Positions 31,707-42,495 of a stretch of 64,000 nucleotides of DNA are shown here, piece by piece. Every line of letters starts with the position of its first letter. The stretch's first letter is position 1. The translations under genes and the position numbers were made by a program. Source of the DNA: Athripsodes cinereus (taxonomy: Eukaryota > Arthropoda > Insecta > Trichoptera > Leptoceridae); the NCBI GenBank assembly GCA_947579605.1, contig OX388305.1, forward strand, positions 36,097,542 through 36,161,541. Direction: 5' to 3'. The notes under the pieces were generated by a model. The model saw only the letters and a list, made by a program, of their open reading frames with translations. It was not told the origin of the DNA and did no database searches.

Positions 31707-31983
31707 CACTGAGAAAAATTATTACTAACGAAATTTCACAACGAATCATTGGTACGTACTATCAGATTCGGACTAGAGATAGTACAAACGATTCATTAGT
31801 ACGAATCTATAGTATTAACTTTTCGCAAACAAATCGTTGACAAATTTACCAACGACTTGTTTGCGATAGGTTAATATTATAGATTCGTACTAATGAATCG
31901 TTTGTACTATCTCTGGTCCTAATCTGATACAGTAGTACGTACCAATGATTCGTTGTGAAATTTCGTTAGTATTTTTCTCAGTG
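31707..31983. mobile_element. CACTGAG foldback MITE, copy 3
   Basis: 277 bp, flanked by TA (31705-31706 and 31984-31985). Same palindromic arms as copies 1 and 2 with small insertions, including an extra CAGTA-type block near 31929. Centre TTGACAAATTTACCAA. Confidence 0.85.
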
Positions 31984-32342
31984 TATGAAGTGGAACTTGA
32001 TGAACATACATGCACACTTTTTCAAATGAGTGATTTATCTAAGTGAAAGATATATTGGTTTATAATTACCCATTACTTTGCTCCTGAAAGCACTATACAT
32101 CCCATTTCGTACATCAGCGATAATACTAACGGTCTATCATAAGTGACGAATAAATCTGTCATGAAGTCTGTTTCTTCCGATGCAGTGCACTCACCTCTTT
32201 CCATAATATAAGGTGCTGAATATTCATGTCAATAAGTGATTCCTGTTATATCTACACTAAGTAGAGGTACAACAGTGGTTATATGACATGAACAATGTTG
32301 ATAAATATTGATGCGGTGTTTTTGAATACACGAATTTGTACA

Positions 32343-32374
32343 TACCAGTGATATGGTATAACATATCACTGGTA
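32343..32374. repeat. Perfect 13-bp hairpin
   Basis: TACCAGTGATATG pairs with CATATCACTGGTA across a 6-base loop; the pairing word TACAT/ACATA extends imperfectly outside. It lies next to the LINE end at 32388. Confidence 0.5.
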
Positions 32375-32387
32375 CATACATACTGTT

Positions 32388-32568
32388 GAAATAACTTTAT
32401 TTCTCGGATATTGCAGGAGTCCAAGGACTCCTATTTATCCGTTTAGGTGACGATTTATTAATATTTTAATTCTCTCTAGTTTAATACAATACCACTATGC
32501 CAGTGTTGGCATCTCCGATCCTACCACGTCAGTGGGCGGGGGACCCGGCTGACGTAGCAGATCCATAC
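32388..32568 (-). mobile_element. R1-like LINE 3' end
   Basis: Reverse complement of the end at 29020-29205 (ATCTGCTACGTCAGCCGG, ATCGGAGATGCCAACACTGG, CTTGGACTCCTG, AATAAAGTTATTTCA). The last residues of ORF2 are recognisable; the rest is missing. Confidence 0.7.
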
Positions 32569-32569
32569 A

Positions 32570-32655
32570 TACATACATACCATCACGACGCTTCCCTCGC
32601 GGGATAGGGAGAAAGGATCGAGCGCCACTTCCTTCTATCCTTGCATACATCTTTT
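32570..32655 (-). mobile_element. LINE 3' end with (ATGT)n tail
   Basis: CATACATACATACCATCACG then GGGATAGGGAGAAAGG and TCTATCCTTGCATACATCTT parallels the RTE1 terminus but differs throughout, so it is a sister family. It abuts the R1-like end. Confidence 0.5.
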
Positions 32656-32797
32656 GCTTCCGCCACTGTCAAAAAATCGTCATGCATGCTCTCCTGTTCA
32701 ATGTGTACTTACCTGAACAAAATGTATTGTAAGACTCAATGTGGGCAAAGAAAATTCTGGAATGCCCAACGAGAACAGAAAGGAGAAATGTTCGATC

Positions 32798-32962
32798 GTT
32801 GGTAGCCTGGAGGTAGAGTCTTGGCCTCATGCACAAGAGTTGTGCGGTTCAGTCCCAAGTGCAAGCAAACTTAACTTTTAGCTTACTGTGAGAAGTGTAT
32901 AAGGATGTACTTGGGTTTATAACCAAAACCCAGATACATTGTCCTTTTGTAAAAAAATAAAT
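32798..32962 (+). mobile_element. SINE2 copy
   Basis: GGTAGCCTGGAGGTAGAGTC, a degenerate B-box (GGTTCAGTCCC), the AACTTTTAGCTTACTGTGAG body and a TGGGTTTA..AACCC hairpin near 32914-32935, then A-rich tail. It sits inside a LINE-like stretch. Confidence 0.65.
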
Positions 32963-32974
32963 ATTGGAAGACCA

Positions 32975-33125
32975 GAGCCCGTAGACAATTTGTACTTAGC
33001 GATCGTCTACTGGCGAACTTTTCGACAATCTACCTACACGTACCGTATAATTATGCGTTATTGTTGCAGTTATTGACGAAAATTCGTTTGTAGGCGATCG
33101 TCAAGTACAAATTGTCTACGGGCTC
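32975..33125. mobile_element. MITE, 151 bp, long inverted repeats
   Basis: GAGCCCGTAGACAATTTGTA at the left and its complement at the right are perfect over about 23 bp and continue imperfectly (CGATCG blocks). No coding content; target duplication not clear. Confidence 0.75.
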
Positions 33126-33129
33126 AGGA

Positions 33130-33310
33130 GTAGTACCTAACTGAGAACGGACAATTGAAGTGTTAGAGGCCTCAGGCTAGAAGGTCGGACGATATAAAGA
33201 AAGAAGAGAATGTAGCAGGTGCAGAATAGAGGGCAGTGGAAAATCATGAGAAGGCCAATGTCCAAAAATGGATCCAACACAACTGAAGAAGTTCAGATGA
33301 ATTACTAACT
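33130..33310 (+). pseudogene. RTE-like LINE C-terminus
   Basis: Frame ARRSDDIKKEENVAGAE, stop, RAVENHEKANVQKWIQHN and stop. RWSDDIKK...W....A(Q)DR..W....EA.VQ(Q/K)W is the RTE C-terminal pattern. The MITE at 32975-33125 and the SINE at 32798 lie just upstream, probably in the same LINE copy. Confidence 0.5.
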
Positions 33311-33433
33311 GTTAAGTATTAAATGTGTTTTAATTAATTATTTTACGTAGAATGATGAATTATTAGTTTACATATTTCTGATACCGATGAAAAGAGAATT
33401 TGATAATTACGTCATTCGTTCTGATGTTCGATT

Positions 33434-33826
33434 TTCACATCATTTCACTTGGATGATCATCCGAAGTGTCAGGGTCAACGCTGTTCATCGAAAATGAACA
33501 CGTCTATTCACACTTGTTCATCCTATGTTTTCACTGCCGTGTTAATATTCATGTTATCTATCTTTTACGTTTTTTCGTAAAAGATAGATAACATGAATAA
33601 ATAAAAAGAAATAAATGTAAAATTAAGGTATAAAAATTTAAAACAAATTATTAAAATTCTCGACAACATGAAAATAAGTCAAATAATAGGAAAAAACTTG
33701 TTTATGGTCATTATATGTCGGGTAGTAATCCCTTTCATCCGTCATCGCTAGTGATCACTATTGATGAAACGCTTCTTCACATCTTTTCGTTATGGAGTAT
33801 CATCCAGAGTGATCATCAAGTGAAGA
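33434..33826. mobile_element. TIR element, GATGATCATCC family, copy A
   Basis: Ends carry TTCAC.T..TGATCAT-type inverted words (left TTTCACTTGGATGATCATCC, right AGAGTGATCATCAAGTGAAG). It aligns with 47085-47740 in opposite orientation (AATAGTGATCACTAGCGATG, TGTTCATCCTATG.TTTCACTGCC). A local perfect hairpin is at 33546-33599. Confidence 0.6.
33546..33599. repeat. Perfect 24-bp hairpin with T6 loop
   Basis: TATTCATGTTATCTATCTTT plus TACG pairs perfectly with 33576-33599 across TTTTTT. The paralogous element at 47085-47740 has only the first arm and following sequence in a diverged form, so the second arm is specific to this copy. Confidence 0.75.
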
Positions 33827-33839
33827 AGTACCCCTTTAA

Positions 33840-34590
33840 TCAATATTGTTAATCAAATTTTTACAAATCATTTGTTCGTCATTATGTTTAGTGACAGAAA
33901 AAGATGACAAAATTTTATTTATTTATACAACCTTCAATAGATGACTTAGAAATATGTTTAGTTTTCTCTTCCTATTTTGAATAAGTAGTAAGCAATACAT
34001 TTGAAAACAAGAGTATTTTATGACTGAAATTATATTAACACAAATTAATCTTTAAGACGATTTCAGGGTTAAACACCATCGTAAAAAACATAATGCCCAC
34101 CAACATAAAAAAAGAAACGATTTTTGCGAAATATCATGCGTCGATTTTAAATATGATAAAATGTTTCATAAAAAATCATTTAATGGATAATAAAACTTAA
34201 TGATCGGATTAAAATAATTTCATCAAATTAAATATTTAGAGGTGTTATGTCGGTATTGAGCCCGGCTTAAAGTCTGAATTATACGTTATATTAATTCATA
34301 TTATAACGATCTAAAGCAGTGCTACCGTAATCCGTCCATGTAACAGCTAATAATAATAATAATAATATAAATACATTGCTTCATTAAATGATTATTACTA
34401 TTAGAGATTTTAAGTCGTAAACCAGAATAGTTAGGAAAAAATAAAGGATTTGTCTAATAAAGATAAATACTGTTTTCAATAATTTGTCTAGAAACGTGTT
34501 ATTCTACTTTTATTGAGAATTGAGATACTATACAATATAAAGTTATCTAGTAATTTAATACATCGTACTATTGCTGTGTAAGTTATCAAT
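33840..34590. other. No feature recognised
   Basis: AT-rich, short AAT run near 34350. Nothing supported. Confidence 0.5.
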
Positions 34591-34594
34591 AAAA

Positions 34595-35107
34595 CGTTGT
34601 TCTCAGAAGGCGAATATCGCCAGGAAACCAAAATATCGTCAGCCATTTGAACCGTGTGAACAAATTGACAGTTGGCCTGAAACGATAAAAAACACAAAAA
34701 ACGATATCGTCTCAAGTTGACCACCTTTCAAACTTTTTTCGTTGGTAGAACGGTGCGCGCATGCGTAGATATGCGTGGCATAAGTATCTATGGTAAAAAC
34801 TTTATAACCTATAAACTTTATAATTTTTACCGTTTCGTGACAGCTGTTATCTTTGTTGTTGGTTTGTGGCGTTTGTTTCCTTGATTAAAAGGCTCCTTAT
34901 AACCTATTATAACATTTTCAACTAATAATAAACACTCCGCGATTTCCATCTCGACGTCCGTTACTTTGAAATCAAAGCGCATCTGACAGATTGAATCTAT
35001 GCCGGTGGACTGTGTGAACACGTTTGACAATCAATGGACGACCGACGGATTTTGTTTTTTATGCAAGCGAAATCGTCAGGCTTTTATATCGCCTCGTATG
35101 AACACCA
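34595..35107. mobile_element. GTGTTCATACG TIR element, copy A
   Basis: About 510 bp; aligns along its whole length, inverted, with 59256-59758. Right terminus (complement) GTGTTCATACGAGGCGATAT, left terminus GTTGTTCTCAGAAGGCGAAT: imperfect inverted repeats. Both copies keep open segments such as PVDCVNTFDNQWTTDGFCFL (+) and DVEMEIAECLLLVENVI (-). Perhaps a deleted PIF/Harbinger-like element; not certain. Confidence 0.6.
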
Positions 35108-35597
35108 CATTACAGACTATATTCACCTGTATTCAAGTAAGTAGCTGTACATTGGCACACGTACAGATTCAATTTGTAATGGTTTGATTCATGACTGCTC
35201 GATGTTCAATTCAATAATTGAATTAAGAGATTTACTCGACGTTGAAATATATTAAGAGTATATCATTATAAATTTAGCACATAGGTATTCATAAAAAAAA
35301 ATAAGTGCTTGTAGCTTTTATTTGGGCAATTACTACGCTATGTGTCATTCTGGTGATTTTTTCTATCTCTACTATCATAGCACTTCTCATAAGTGGGGTA
35401 AACCAGTGTAATGTACACACAGATTGTTCTCTCCGTCACACTTTCGATTAAGAAGAAGAATAGAATAATAAAGTTTGAATAAGTAAATAAAACATTCGAG
35501 TTATTAAAATACCTCATCTTTGAATTCGATGTATTATATGTCTTAGATATTTATTATATATTATTGCTTAAAAATTATTTTCTTTTTTTAAATCATT

Positions 35598-36350
35598 CAT
35601 TCATCATCATCATCATCATAGCCCTCAACGCTCCTCTCGGGAGCACCTCTGTGCAAATCAGGGCACCTCTTCTTGCACATTCTAAAACCATAATTAACTC
35701 ATTCGTCGTATCACGATTGGATTACTGCAATGGCATCCTCGCAAATCTCCCACAATATCAACTCCAGAGGATTCAGTCCGTTTTTAATGCGGCTGCACGT
35801 TTCATTTATCAACTGAATCGCTCTTCACACATATCCGCCACCCTTCAATCTCTTCACTGGCTCAGATGTCCGGAGAGAGTTGAATTTAAAGTGTGCTTGA
35901 CAGTATTTAAGGCACTTCATGCTATGGCCCCAGAATATATCATGGAACTCTGTGGTAGACAGGCGTTAAGTCATAGACAGACAACACTTAGGTCTTGTCA
36001 AGATATAACAACTAAATTGGAGGTGACCAGTACTGTATCGAAACCAGTGTACGTGGAGCGTGCTTTTGCAATATCTGCACTCTAGTCTGGAACAGGCTTC
36101 CACAAACGATCAGAGAAACGCAGGACATATCTCGTTTCAAGAACCAACTGAAAACTTATCTATTCAAAAAATCTCACAGAATAATTCAGGCACAACCTTA
36201 GTTAGCAAAGAGCGCCCTTGAGGTGGATTTTTTTCACAAAACGGCGCTTTACAAATCATCCAAATAATAATAACAATAATAATTCCCTGCGCTCTGATGT
36301 CATCTATTGTGAAAGAGGGAAGCCCAGGCTGACGAAACTCTTTCAGACGA
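35598..36350 (-). mobile_element. RTE2 LINE end, interrupted by CR1-like LINE
   Basis: 35598-35672 (CATCATAGCCCTCAACGCTC, CTCTCGGGAGCAC, then CACCTCTT) and 36274-36350 (TTCCCTGCGCTCTGATGTCA, GTGAAAGAGGGA) are consecutive RTE2 segments on the minus strand. About 35 bases of RTE2 are missing after GGGAGCAC. Confidence 0.7.
35673..36273 (+). pseudogene. CR1/L2-like LINE ORF2 C-terminus and 3' end
   Basis: Frame: FVVSRLDYCNGILANLPQYQ, LQRIQSVFNAAARFIYQLNR, SSHISATLQSLHWLRCPERV, then VCLTVFKALHAMAPEYIMEL to AISAL. A one-base shift near 36085 restores VWNRLPQTIRETQDISRFKN and QLKTYLFKKS. LDYCN.LL..LP...L..LQ..QNAAAR(F/L)I and LW..LP..IR are standard post-RT motifs of this group. The tail has GGCGCTTTACAAATCATCCA and AAT repeats. 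The RT itself is absent. Confidence 0.8.
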
Positions 36351-36456
36351 AAGAAACCATTCATTATCGTTATTTTTTCTAGATATCTAAGCTTTCGAAC
36401 GAAATCTGCAATAATTTGAGCATGAACCTGAATACGAGTAGACTTGAATTTTTTAA

Positions 36457-36630
36457 AAGTGCCCTAGCACCGCTACGCACACAGTCACAAGTAATGTGTA
36501 TTACAGAACACGTGATTGTATTAGTGACCGAGTAGCATCACTGTGATTGGCTGGTGCATTGTGTGGTGTGTGTAGCATACTCATTACTGAAGGATGTGTT
36601 AGTAATCATTTACCTATGAGCGGGGCACTC
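36457..36630. mobile_element. Short TTAA-flanked MITE, piggyBac-like
   Basis: TTAA at 36453-36456 and 36631-36634; termini AAGTGCCC and (complement) GAGTGCCC. The inner part contains TACGCACACAG and TGTGTGTAGCATA, weakly complementary. Short terminal repeats plus a TTAA duplication fit piggyBac mobilisation. Confidence 0.5.
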
Positions 36631-37321
36631 TTAAATAAATTCTACTCTAATACATTTGCTTAAATGTCTGACATTTAATAATAATTTCTAATAAATAAGT
36701 TGAAAGGATTTTACATCAGCAGTAGATAATAGCACCTGCGCATACTTCTCGAGATTAAGAAAATTAAATTCAGAAGAGAGACCTCCCCGGTGCAATGTGT
36801 ATTATAGCGCAATTCTTCACGCATATAACTACGTATTCTAGTACATGATTGGCATGAAAGATCGTTTAATCAATAAAATACTAATAGTCAAGATTACATA
36901 GTATTCAAAAATATACCCTATAAAATGATTGCGTTAAGCTGAGATTTGTTTAAAAAAAAGGGATCGTTTTGATTCCTTTTGTTAAGTGAGGCTATTTTCA
37001 TTGTATTATTGTGGACAATTGTATACGCAAAGACTGAAAACAGCAGCAGCTGTTTCTTTTGCTTTTGTCATATCGTGATTTTGTTTATTTTTTATGTTTC
37101 TTAGCAATGCGCCAATGTCGTAAAATAAATGTGAAGAATAACATTCCAGCGGTGCACTTGTAGGTATACCTGATTTCGTATTCTTTATAATCTTTGTAAT
37201 AATATAATATTATAAGATCTACGTGCATACCTTTCGTGTTCCTTGTATTATCGCATACATATAGGTATTGTGCGTAGGTAGGTACAGGTACATATATTAT
37301 AATATTGTTACCTATATATTT

Positions 37322-37676
37322 TTAGGATTTTGGATGTCAGATGGTATGAACATGTTACAAATGATGCTGCGCGCCGGCGCACCCAGCAGAGACCTGTAAT
37401 CTCCGTAATACAAGAGAGACGATGGTCCTGGCTGGGACATGTTTTGAGAATGCCCAATGATAGTTGGCCAAAAAGAGTACTGTTCTTCCGTCCGCAGGGG
37501 TTCCGTAGGCCCGGGCGTCCCTCTTTCACATTACACCGTTCCTATGACAACGATATCAGAGCGCAAGGAATGTCGTGGAAATAGGTGACGCAATTGGCAC
37601 AGAGACGCTCTGAATGGAGGAGGCTGGTTTCTGCCCTGTGCTCCCGAGAGGAGCGTTGAGGGCGATGATGATGATG
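37322..37676 (+). pseudogene. RTE2 LINE ORF2 C-terminus and 3' end
   Basis: Frame 37330-37584: RWYEHVTNDAARRRTQQRPV, ISVIQERRWSWLGHVLRMPN, DSWPKRVLFFRPQGFRRPGR, then SYDNDIRAQGMSWK; a stop (K-stop) replaces the usual continuation VTQLAQRRSEWRRLVSALCS, which is still readable to 37660. The GATGATGATGATGAT tail follows. Best RTE2 copy in the window; the RT is missing. Confidence 0.85.
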
Positions 37677-37779
37677 ATATATTTTTAAACGATCTTTGCT
37701 CTAAGTTTCGATTGTTTAACAAAAGCAGAAATCATGAAATTACCACCAATTAGACATCTAGATTGGAGAACCGTTGGAA

Positions 37780-37965
37780 AGTCGAATGTCATAAACATCC
37801 AAGCCTCCTGTTCGTGTCAACAAAATAGTAAGACACTCAGAACGAGTGGAAAATGTCATCGCCGAGTTTAAGATGTAAAATGTCTTAACTTTTTTCCAAC
37901 ACCTGCCTTTTTCATGATACTAGAAACCTGATGAAAAAGAGTGGAAAATTATAATAAGCAGAGTA
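37780..37965 (-). mobile_element. LINE 3' end, RTE tail family C, copy 3
   Basis: CATCCAAGC.., CATCGCCGAGTTTAAGATGT, AAATGTCTTAACTTTTT and AACACCTGCCTTTTTCA align with 55310-55420 and 17155-17215. The outer tail is missing. Confidence 0.55.
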
Positions 37966-38021
37966 CCTACTCCTCGGAATAATCCACTGTGAATCGAAAA
38001 TACTAGAAGCAAAATATTATT

Positions 38022-38330
38022 TCAAATTCAAATTCAAATTGATTTTTTGCTCTGGTGTCTTATATTTTACTTATAATATCAAATAATTTAAATTTATGAA
38101 TTGTTTTACCAGATTTGTAATACTGCACGCCTCTGACACCAGCAACCTTAGTTGCTGTTTTGAGGTATTGTTTATAATTGAATAAATTAAATTAATTAAA
38201 TATTTTTATTAAAATAAAATTTAAAATTTAATAATATTACATACACACCTAATTACTAAAAAAACACATTTATTACATATTTGACCCTCAAAATTGAGCA
38301 GTGCTCGTGCTTTGAGGGTTTAAACATATT
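38022..38330 (-). mobile_element. LINE 3' UTR with stem-loops, copy 1
   Basis: Minus strand: CCCTCAAAGCACGAGCACTG pairs with CTCAATTTTGAGGG (38284-38319); a second stem-loop (CAGCAACTAAGGTTGCTG) lies near 38138-38155, and the tail ends TTTGAATTTGAATTTGA. The same first stem-loop and tail occur at 53150-53284 on the plus strand. Confidence 0.6.
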
Positions 38331-38459
38331 TTATATAATTTAGATAAAACAAAAGCGCTCACCAAACAACAAAAATAAACACATATCCACAATACAAACA
38401 GCAACCAAATACAGTTTCTCAGTTACAAAACTCAACAACAGAGCAGTTGAACAGCTATT

Positions 38460-39960
38460 TAAAAATATCTTTCAGATTCAATTTAAAACTCTGAATTTTT
38501 TTGTAGAATCATACTTAGATTTTTTAAAGTAATTTAAATTTTGAAGTAAATCATTCATCCTTTATTGTTTTCTTGTACAGAGAGGATTACCTGTATTATT
38601 ATTACATGTAGGCAATCCACCATAATATAGCTAACCTTCCATGCCGTGACGATATGAAGAGAAAGACATATTTGAACAAATAAAATTCATATAAACCTTT
38701 ACGGTATACTGCAAAAATATCAAATATTTCCCTTATAATTATAATCTATAACATTTATGAAACGACAGGTTATAGACAGAAACACAAAAAAGTCGAATTT
38801 TATAGGATTTATATTCCTACGTAGGTACATTTCACATCTTATTTCTACATGATAATAATGATTAGTTTTACTTAACATCACAATTATATGGATTCTGTAT
38901 GTATGAATATGAGAAGTGTAACAAAACATTGTATTTTGTAAATATTAATAATTATAAGAGATAAATATCTATTCTAATTGCTTGCGTAGCATATTGATTA
39001 AAATATTTTCTGGATTTGATTAGACTGACCAATCTTTTTAGCGTACTTACCCTTAAAACCTCGCATAAACGAGTGGATGGTCTGTAAAGATAAATTAGAT
39101 TACTTCCTATCTTCTCTGGGTAACCATGTATATTTTTGTACGTATTTCTATAAAGGGAAGGAAAGGATTAATAGGAATTATGGGCTAAATATATTATTGC
39201 TATAGGAATTGAATCTCATTGTTCTTTATATTTAGCAAATAATTGATGGTTTGTGGTTTCATATTTCGCTATTTGATCCGGTAGATAATCGGTCGACCTT
39301 TTAAAATAAATTGTCCAACCGTGTTGACAGATGAGGGAGAATTCAGATGCCGTCAAAGAAATTTAAAAAACCACCATAACTTTAAAAAAAGAAGTACAAA
39401 AATCCACTTATTTCATTAAATGTGACGAACACACCGTGAAAACACGTGTTGCGGAATACCGCTGATAAAAATGCGTACAAAAATATTTTAACATTTTTTT
39501 AAACGATTTAAAAATATGTAAAGCTAACAATCTAACACTCTTATGGGTTGGTGGTACTAAAAGCATTTGTAAGGCGGCTTATATATATATATTGTAGGTA
39601 CATAGCTATATAAATAATTGTAGAATGCCTGACAGTATGCATTTGTTGGTATGTAAGGGCAAAAACGAGACACCTGAAATGGCGAAACTGAATAGAACAG
39701 CTGATTGTAAAAAAAGTGAGCACATGCTATGTAGACAATCGGGTATCAACATAGGTAGATATATCTATCTCTGGATTTGAAATGCTTTGAGCTTTGAAAA
39801 TACTTACCATGTGTTTGTGCAATCTTAGGATTCATATAGGTATGTCTTTATAACCTGTACAATATCTATGTAGTTATGTATTCTTAATGATTTTTTTCTA
39901 GTCGTTTCTAGAAGACTATTTTACATAGGTATGTATAAAGTTATTTTCTACACTACTCTA
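38460..39960. other. No feature recognised
   Basis: AT-rich with short frames of no recognisable family. Confidence 0.5.
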
Positions 39961-39969
39961 AAGTCCTAA

Positions 39970-40255
39970 CTATCTGCAGACGGCGCGTCTTGCGATATTT
40001 CGGGCACATTGCAAGAAGAGAGCCTGAGAACCTAGAAAGAGAAATTATAATTGGGGCTATAGAAGGAAGGCGCGGAAGGAGCCGAGTACCAGCAAGATGG
40101 AGCGACCAAATTAAGGAGGTCACACATATTTCACTACACTAGACCTTTCAAATGGCGGATGATCTCTCAAAGTGGAGACACATGGTCTACAGAACGAAGC
40201 ATGATGGTTGCGATCCTCAGGATTGAGGGACCGATGGAGGTGATGATACAGTTAG
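39970..40255 (+). pseudogene. RTE-like LINE ORF2 C-terminus
   Basis: Frame LRYFGHIARREPENLEREII, IGAIEGRRGRSRVPARWSDQ, IKEVTHISLH, stop, TFQMADDLSKWRHMVYRTKH then DGCDPQD and stop. LR(Y/F)FGHI.RR....E..(I/V)..G.(I/V)EG.R.RGR...RWSDQIK...A..D...WR is a typical RTE-like C-terminus. One nonsense change inside. Confidence 0.75.
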
Positions 40256-40399
40256 TATTTGAAAATCGACTGCATATTGTACAATTAATGATAATTTCAT
40301 ACTCAAATCACTTGAAAATTGGTGGATAGCCGAAAAAAATCATAATTCGTTTAATAGGTACTTACCTAAACATTCTTATGGCTCAAGAGCGGAGGATAC

Positions 40400-40715
40400 T
40401 TAAAATAGTATGAACATGTCACGAATGATGCTGTGGGCCGACGCACTCTGTAATCTCCGTGATACAGAAGACACACTGGTCCTGGCTGGGTCATGTTCTG
40501 TTCTTCCGTCCGCAAAAAAAGCACTGTTCTTCCATCCGCAAGGGTTCCATGGGCCTGGGCGTCCCTTTCACAATACACCGTTCCTATGAGAACGACATCA
40601 GAGCACAGGGAATGTTGTCACAGAGATTGGCATAGAGACGCTCTGAATGGAGGAGGCTGGTGTCTGCCCTGTGCTCCCGAGAGTAGCGTTGATGGCGATG
40701 ATGATGATGATGAAC
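40400..40715 (+). pseudogene. RTE2 LINE C-terminus and 3' end, rearranged
   Basis: Contains TGATGCTGTGGGCCGACGCA, GGTCCTGGCTGGGTCATG and the GCCCTGTGCTCCCGAGAG end with GATGATGATGATGA tail. A short duplication (CTGTTCTTCCGTCCGCA then CTGTTCTTCCATCCGCA, 40497-40541) and deletions break the frame. Confidence 0.7.
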
Positions 40716-40717
40716 CA

Positions 40718-40790
40718 TTCTTATAGACACACAATACGGCGCCCTTGAGATCATGCTATGAGTAAACGGCACTATACAAATTGTCTATAA
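40718..40790 (+). mobile_element. CR1-like LINE tail fragment
   Basis: CGGCGCCCTTGAGATCATG, ATGAGTAAACGGCACTATAC and AAATTGTCTATAATTA match the CR1-like tails at 30725-30800 (complement) and 36205-36270. Confidence 0.5.
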
Positions 40791-40799
40791 TTACCTATA

Positions 40800-41336
40800 T
40801 CATTCTGTTAGCTATGCTATTGTTCTATGAACAACAGTGATTAATTTCTGTTTTTACTTTGACGAGTATATTTATTTAAAATTTTCGAGTAAAGTCATTT
40901 GCATGCAGTCAATTCATTAACATTTATTAATATGTGTTTCTTTTGAATCCAAATACACCTAGATTATCTTCAGACTAAATATTGTATCGTGAATATGTTG
41001 TAGATTGACCAAATAGATTCGAAACACTGATCCCAACACTCCATCAGCTTATCGACTTCTTTGTTGATTACTTGCTAGAAGTTAGAACATTATAACATAA
41101 TTGAGTATCTCTTTGCCTTCAAATATTACATTATTTAGAAACTGATTCTCAACAATATGTACCTATCTATATGGACATTACTTTGTAAGCACCTGACAGT
41201 GGCACCTAAGCATCTTTTAAATTACATAATAAGAACTACCTGCAAAAGAATGCAACTCGCAATATCGCCGGTATTCATCACAAAATAAATAACGTATGTA
41301 TACATACATATAATAACATACAATCTATATTCTATA
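40800..41336. other. No feature recognised
   Basis: AT-rich; nothing supported. Confidence 0.5.
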
Positions 41337-41338
41337 TA

Positions 41339-42001
41339 CAGTCGATTCCGCTTAATTGGGACACCGCTTAATTGGGACAGCTGCTTATTTGGGACAAATT
41401 TCAAAGAAGAGAAACCAAACCAATAAACCAATAGTAAATTTATACGTTTAATTGGGACAACATTCCGCTTAATTGGGACAGTAAATTTAAGATCACAGCA
41501 CTAGTTGGGACCAAAATTTACAACTTAAAATTTTGCTGTTGGTTGACTTATTTTTACCTTTATTTAGACAATCTACAAAATATACAGCTGGAATTTCTTC
41601 CTCCTAATACCATATCGTTAGTACAACCAATGGTAATAAAAAAAAAAGATTTGGACAGACTACACTTGACTGATTTTTGCATTGAATCAAATTGTATGTA
41701 CCTACTCATTTATTATTTTAATTAGGATTTTTTTTTCTTAAAAGTTTATATTACATATTTGTAATTTATATAATAAGTTATATTACCTATAATATGTAAT
41801 TTACAGTTTACAAGAGTTTATAAAATAAAATTATTGAAAAAATATGCATTGTTTAATTTCATGTGTGTATTACTGGTTGCCTTAGTTGCCAAAACCAAAT
41901 AAATGAATAAAAAAAATGTGAAATTCGCTTAATTGGGACAGCCGCTTAAATGGGACAAAATGCCCAAGTCCCGATGTGTCCCAATTAAGCGGAATCGACT
42001 G
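41339..42001. mobile_element. Tigger/pogo-like element 2, 663 bp
   Basis: Perfect inverted ends CAGTCGATTCCGCTTAATTG with flanking TA at 41337-41338 and 42002-42003. The word GCTTAATTGGGACA or close variants recurs at 41350-41475 and 41935-41990, as subterminal transposase-binding repeats do. A transposase remnant is inside on the plus strand. Confidence 0.9.
41543..41725 (+). pseudogene. Tigger-like transposase DDE-domain remnant
   Basis: The frame contains LDNLQNIQLEFLPPNTISLV followed by QPM. (N/L)I.L.FLPPNTTSLLQPMDQG is the region ending in the third catalytic acidic residue of Tigger/CENP-B-like DDE transposases. Here QPM is followed by VIKKKD, so the catalytic D of PMDQ is lost. Only about 25 of several hundred residues remain. 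Confidence 0.8.
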
Positions 42002-42003
42002 TA

Positions 42004-42490
42004 TTATCACACAATGCAGCATCTAAAATAATAATAACAATATAATAGATAATAACAATACAACATAATACACTGCATTTACTTGCATCATGACATTATA
42101 ATATGTAAACAGAAAGGGACGGAGGTATTTAAGCACCTGTGAGAGTGAGAGAGTTAAGTATTGTATTTGATTTATGTTATTTTGTGGAGCAGATGAAAAG
42201 TAAAAGCTTTTCGCGGAAGATACTCTTTTATTATTATTAGGAATGACGTATTTTGGCAGATGATAATAATTTAGATTGATTCAACATGGAAAGATTAATG
42301 CTGGGCGTTGGGCATTTATATTTACACCCAAAGCTAGTAATTCTAACTATATTTATAAATAGTGGTTCACATACTTTTGCACCACCCAATGTTGTGGTCG
42401 TAACGTGTACCCAACTACTCACATATTATTTATAATTGTTTTTTTTTGTTTTATGCATCGAAATTAGGATACAGACAGTTGACACAAAAA
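42004..42490. other. No feature recognised
   Basis: AT-rich with imperfect AAT runs near 42025-42060. No gene supported. Confidence 0.45.
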
Positions 42491-42495
42491 ATATA

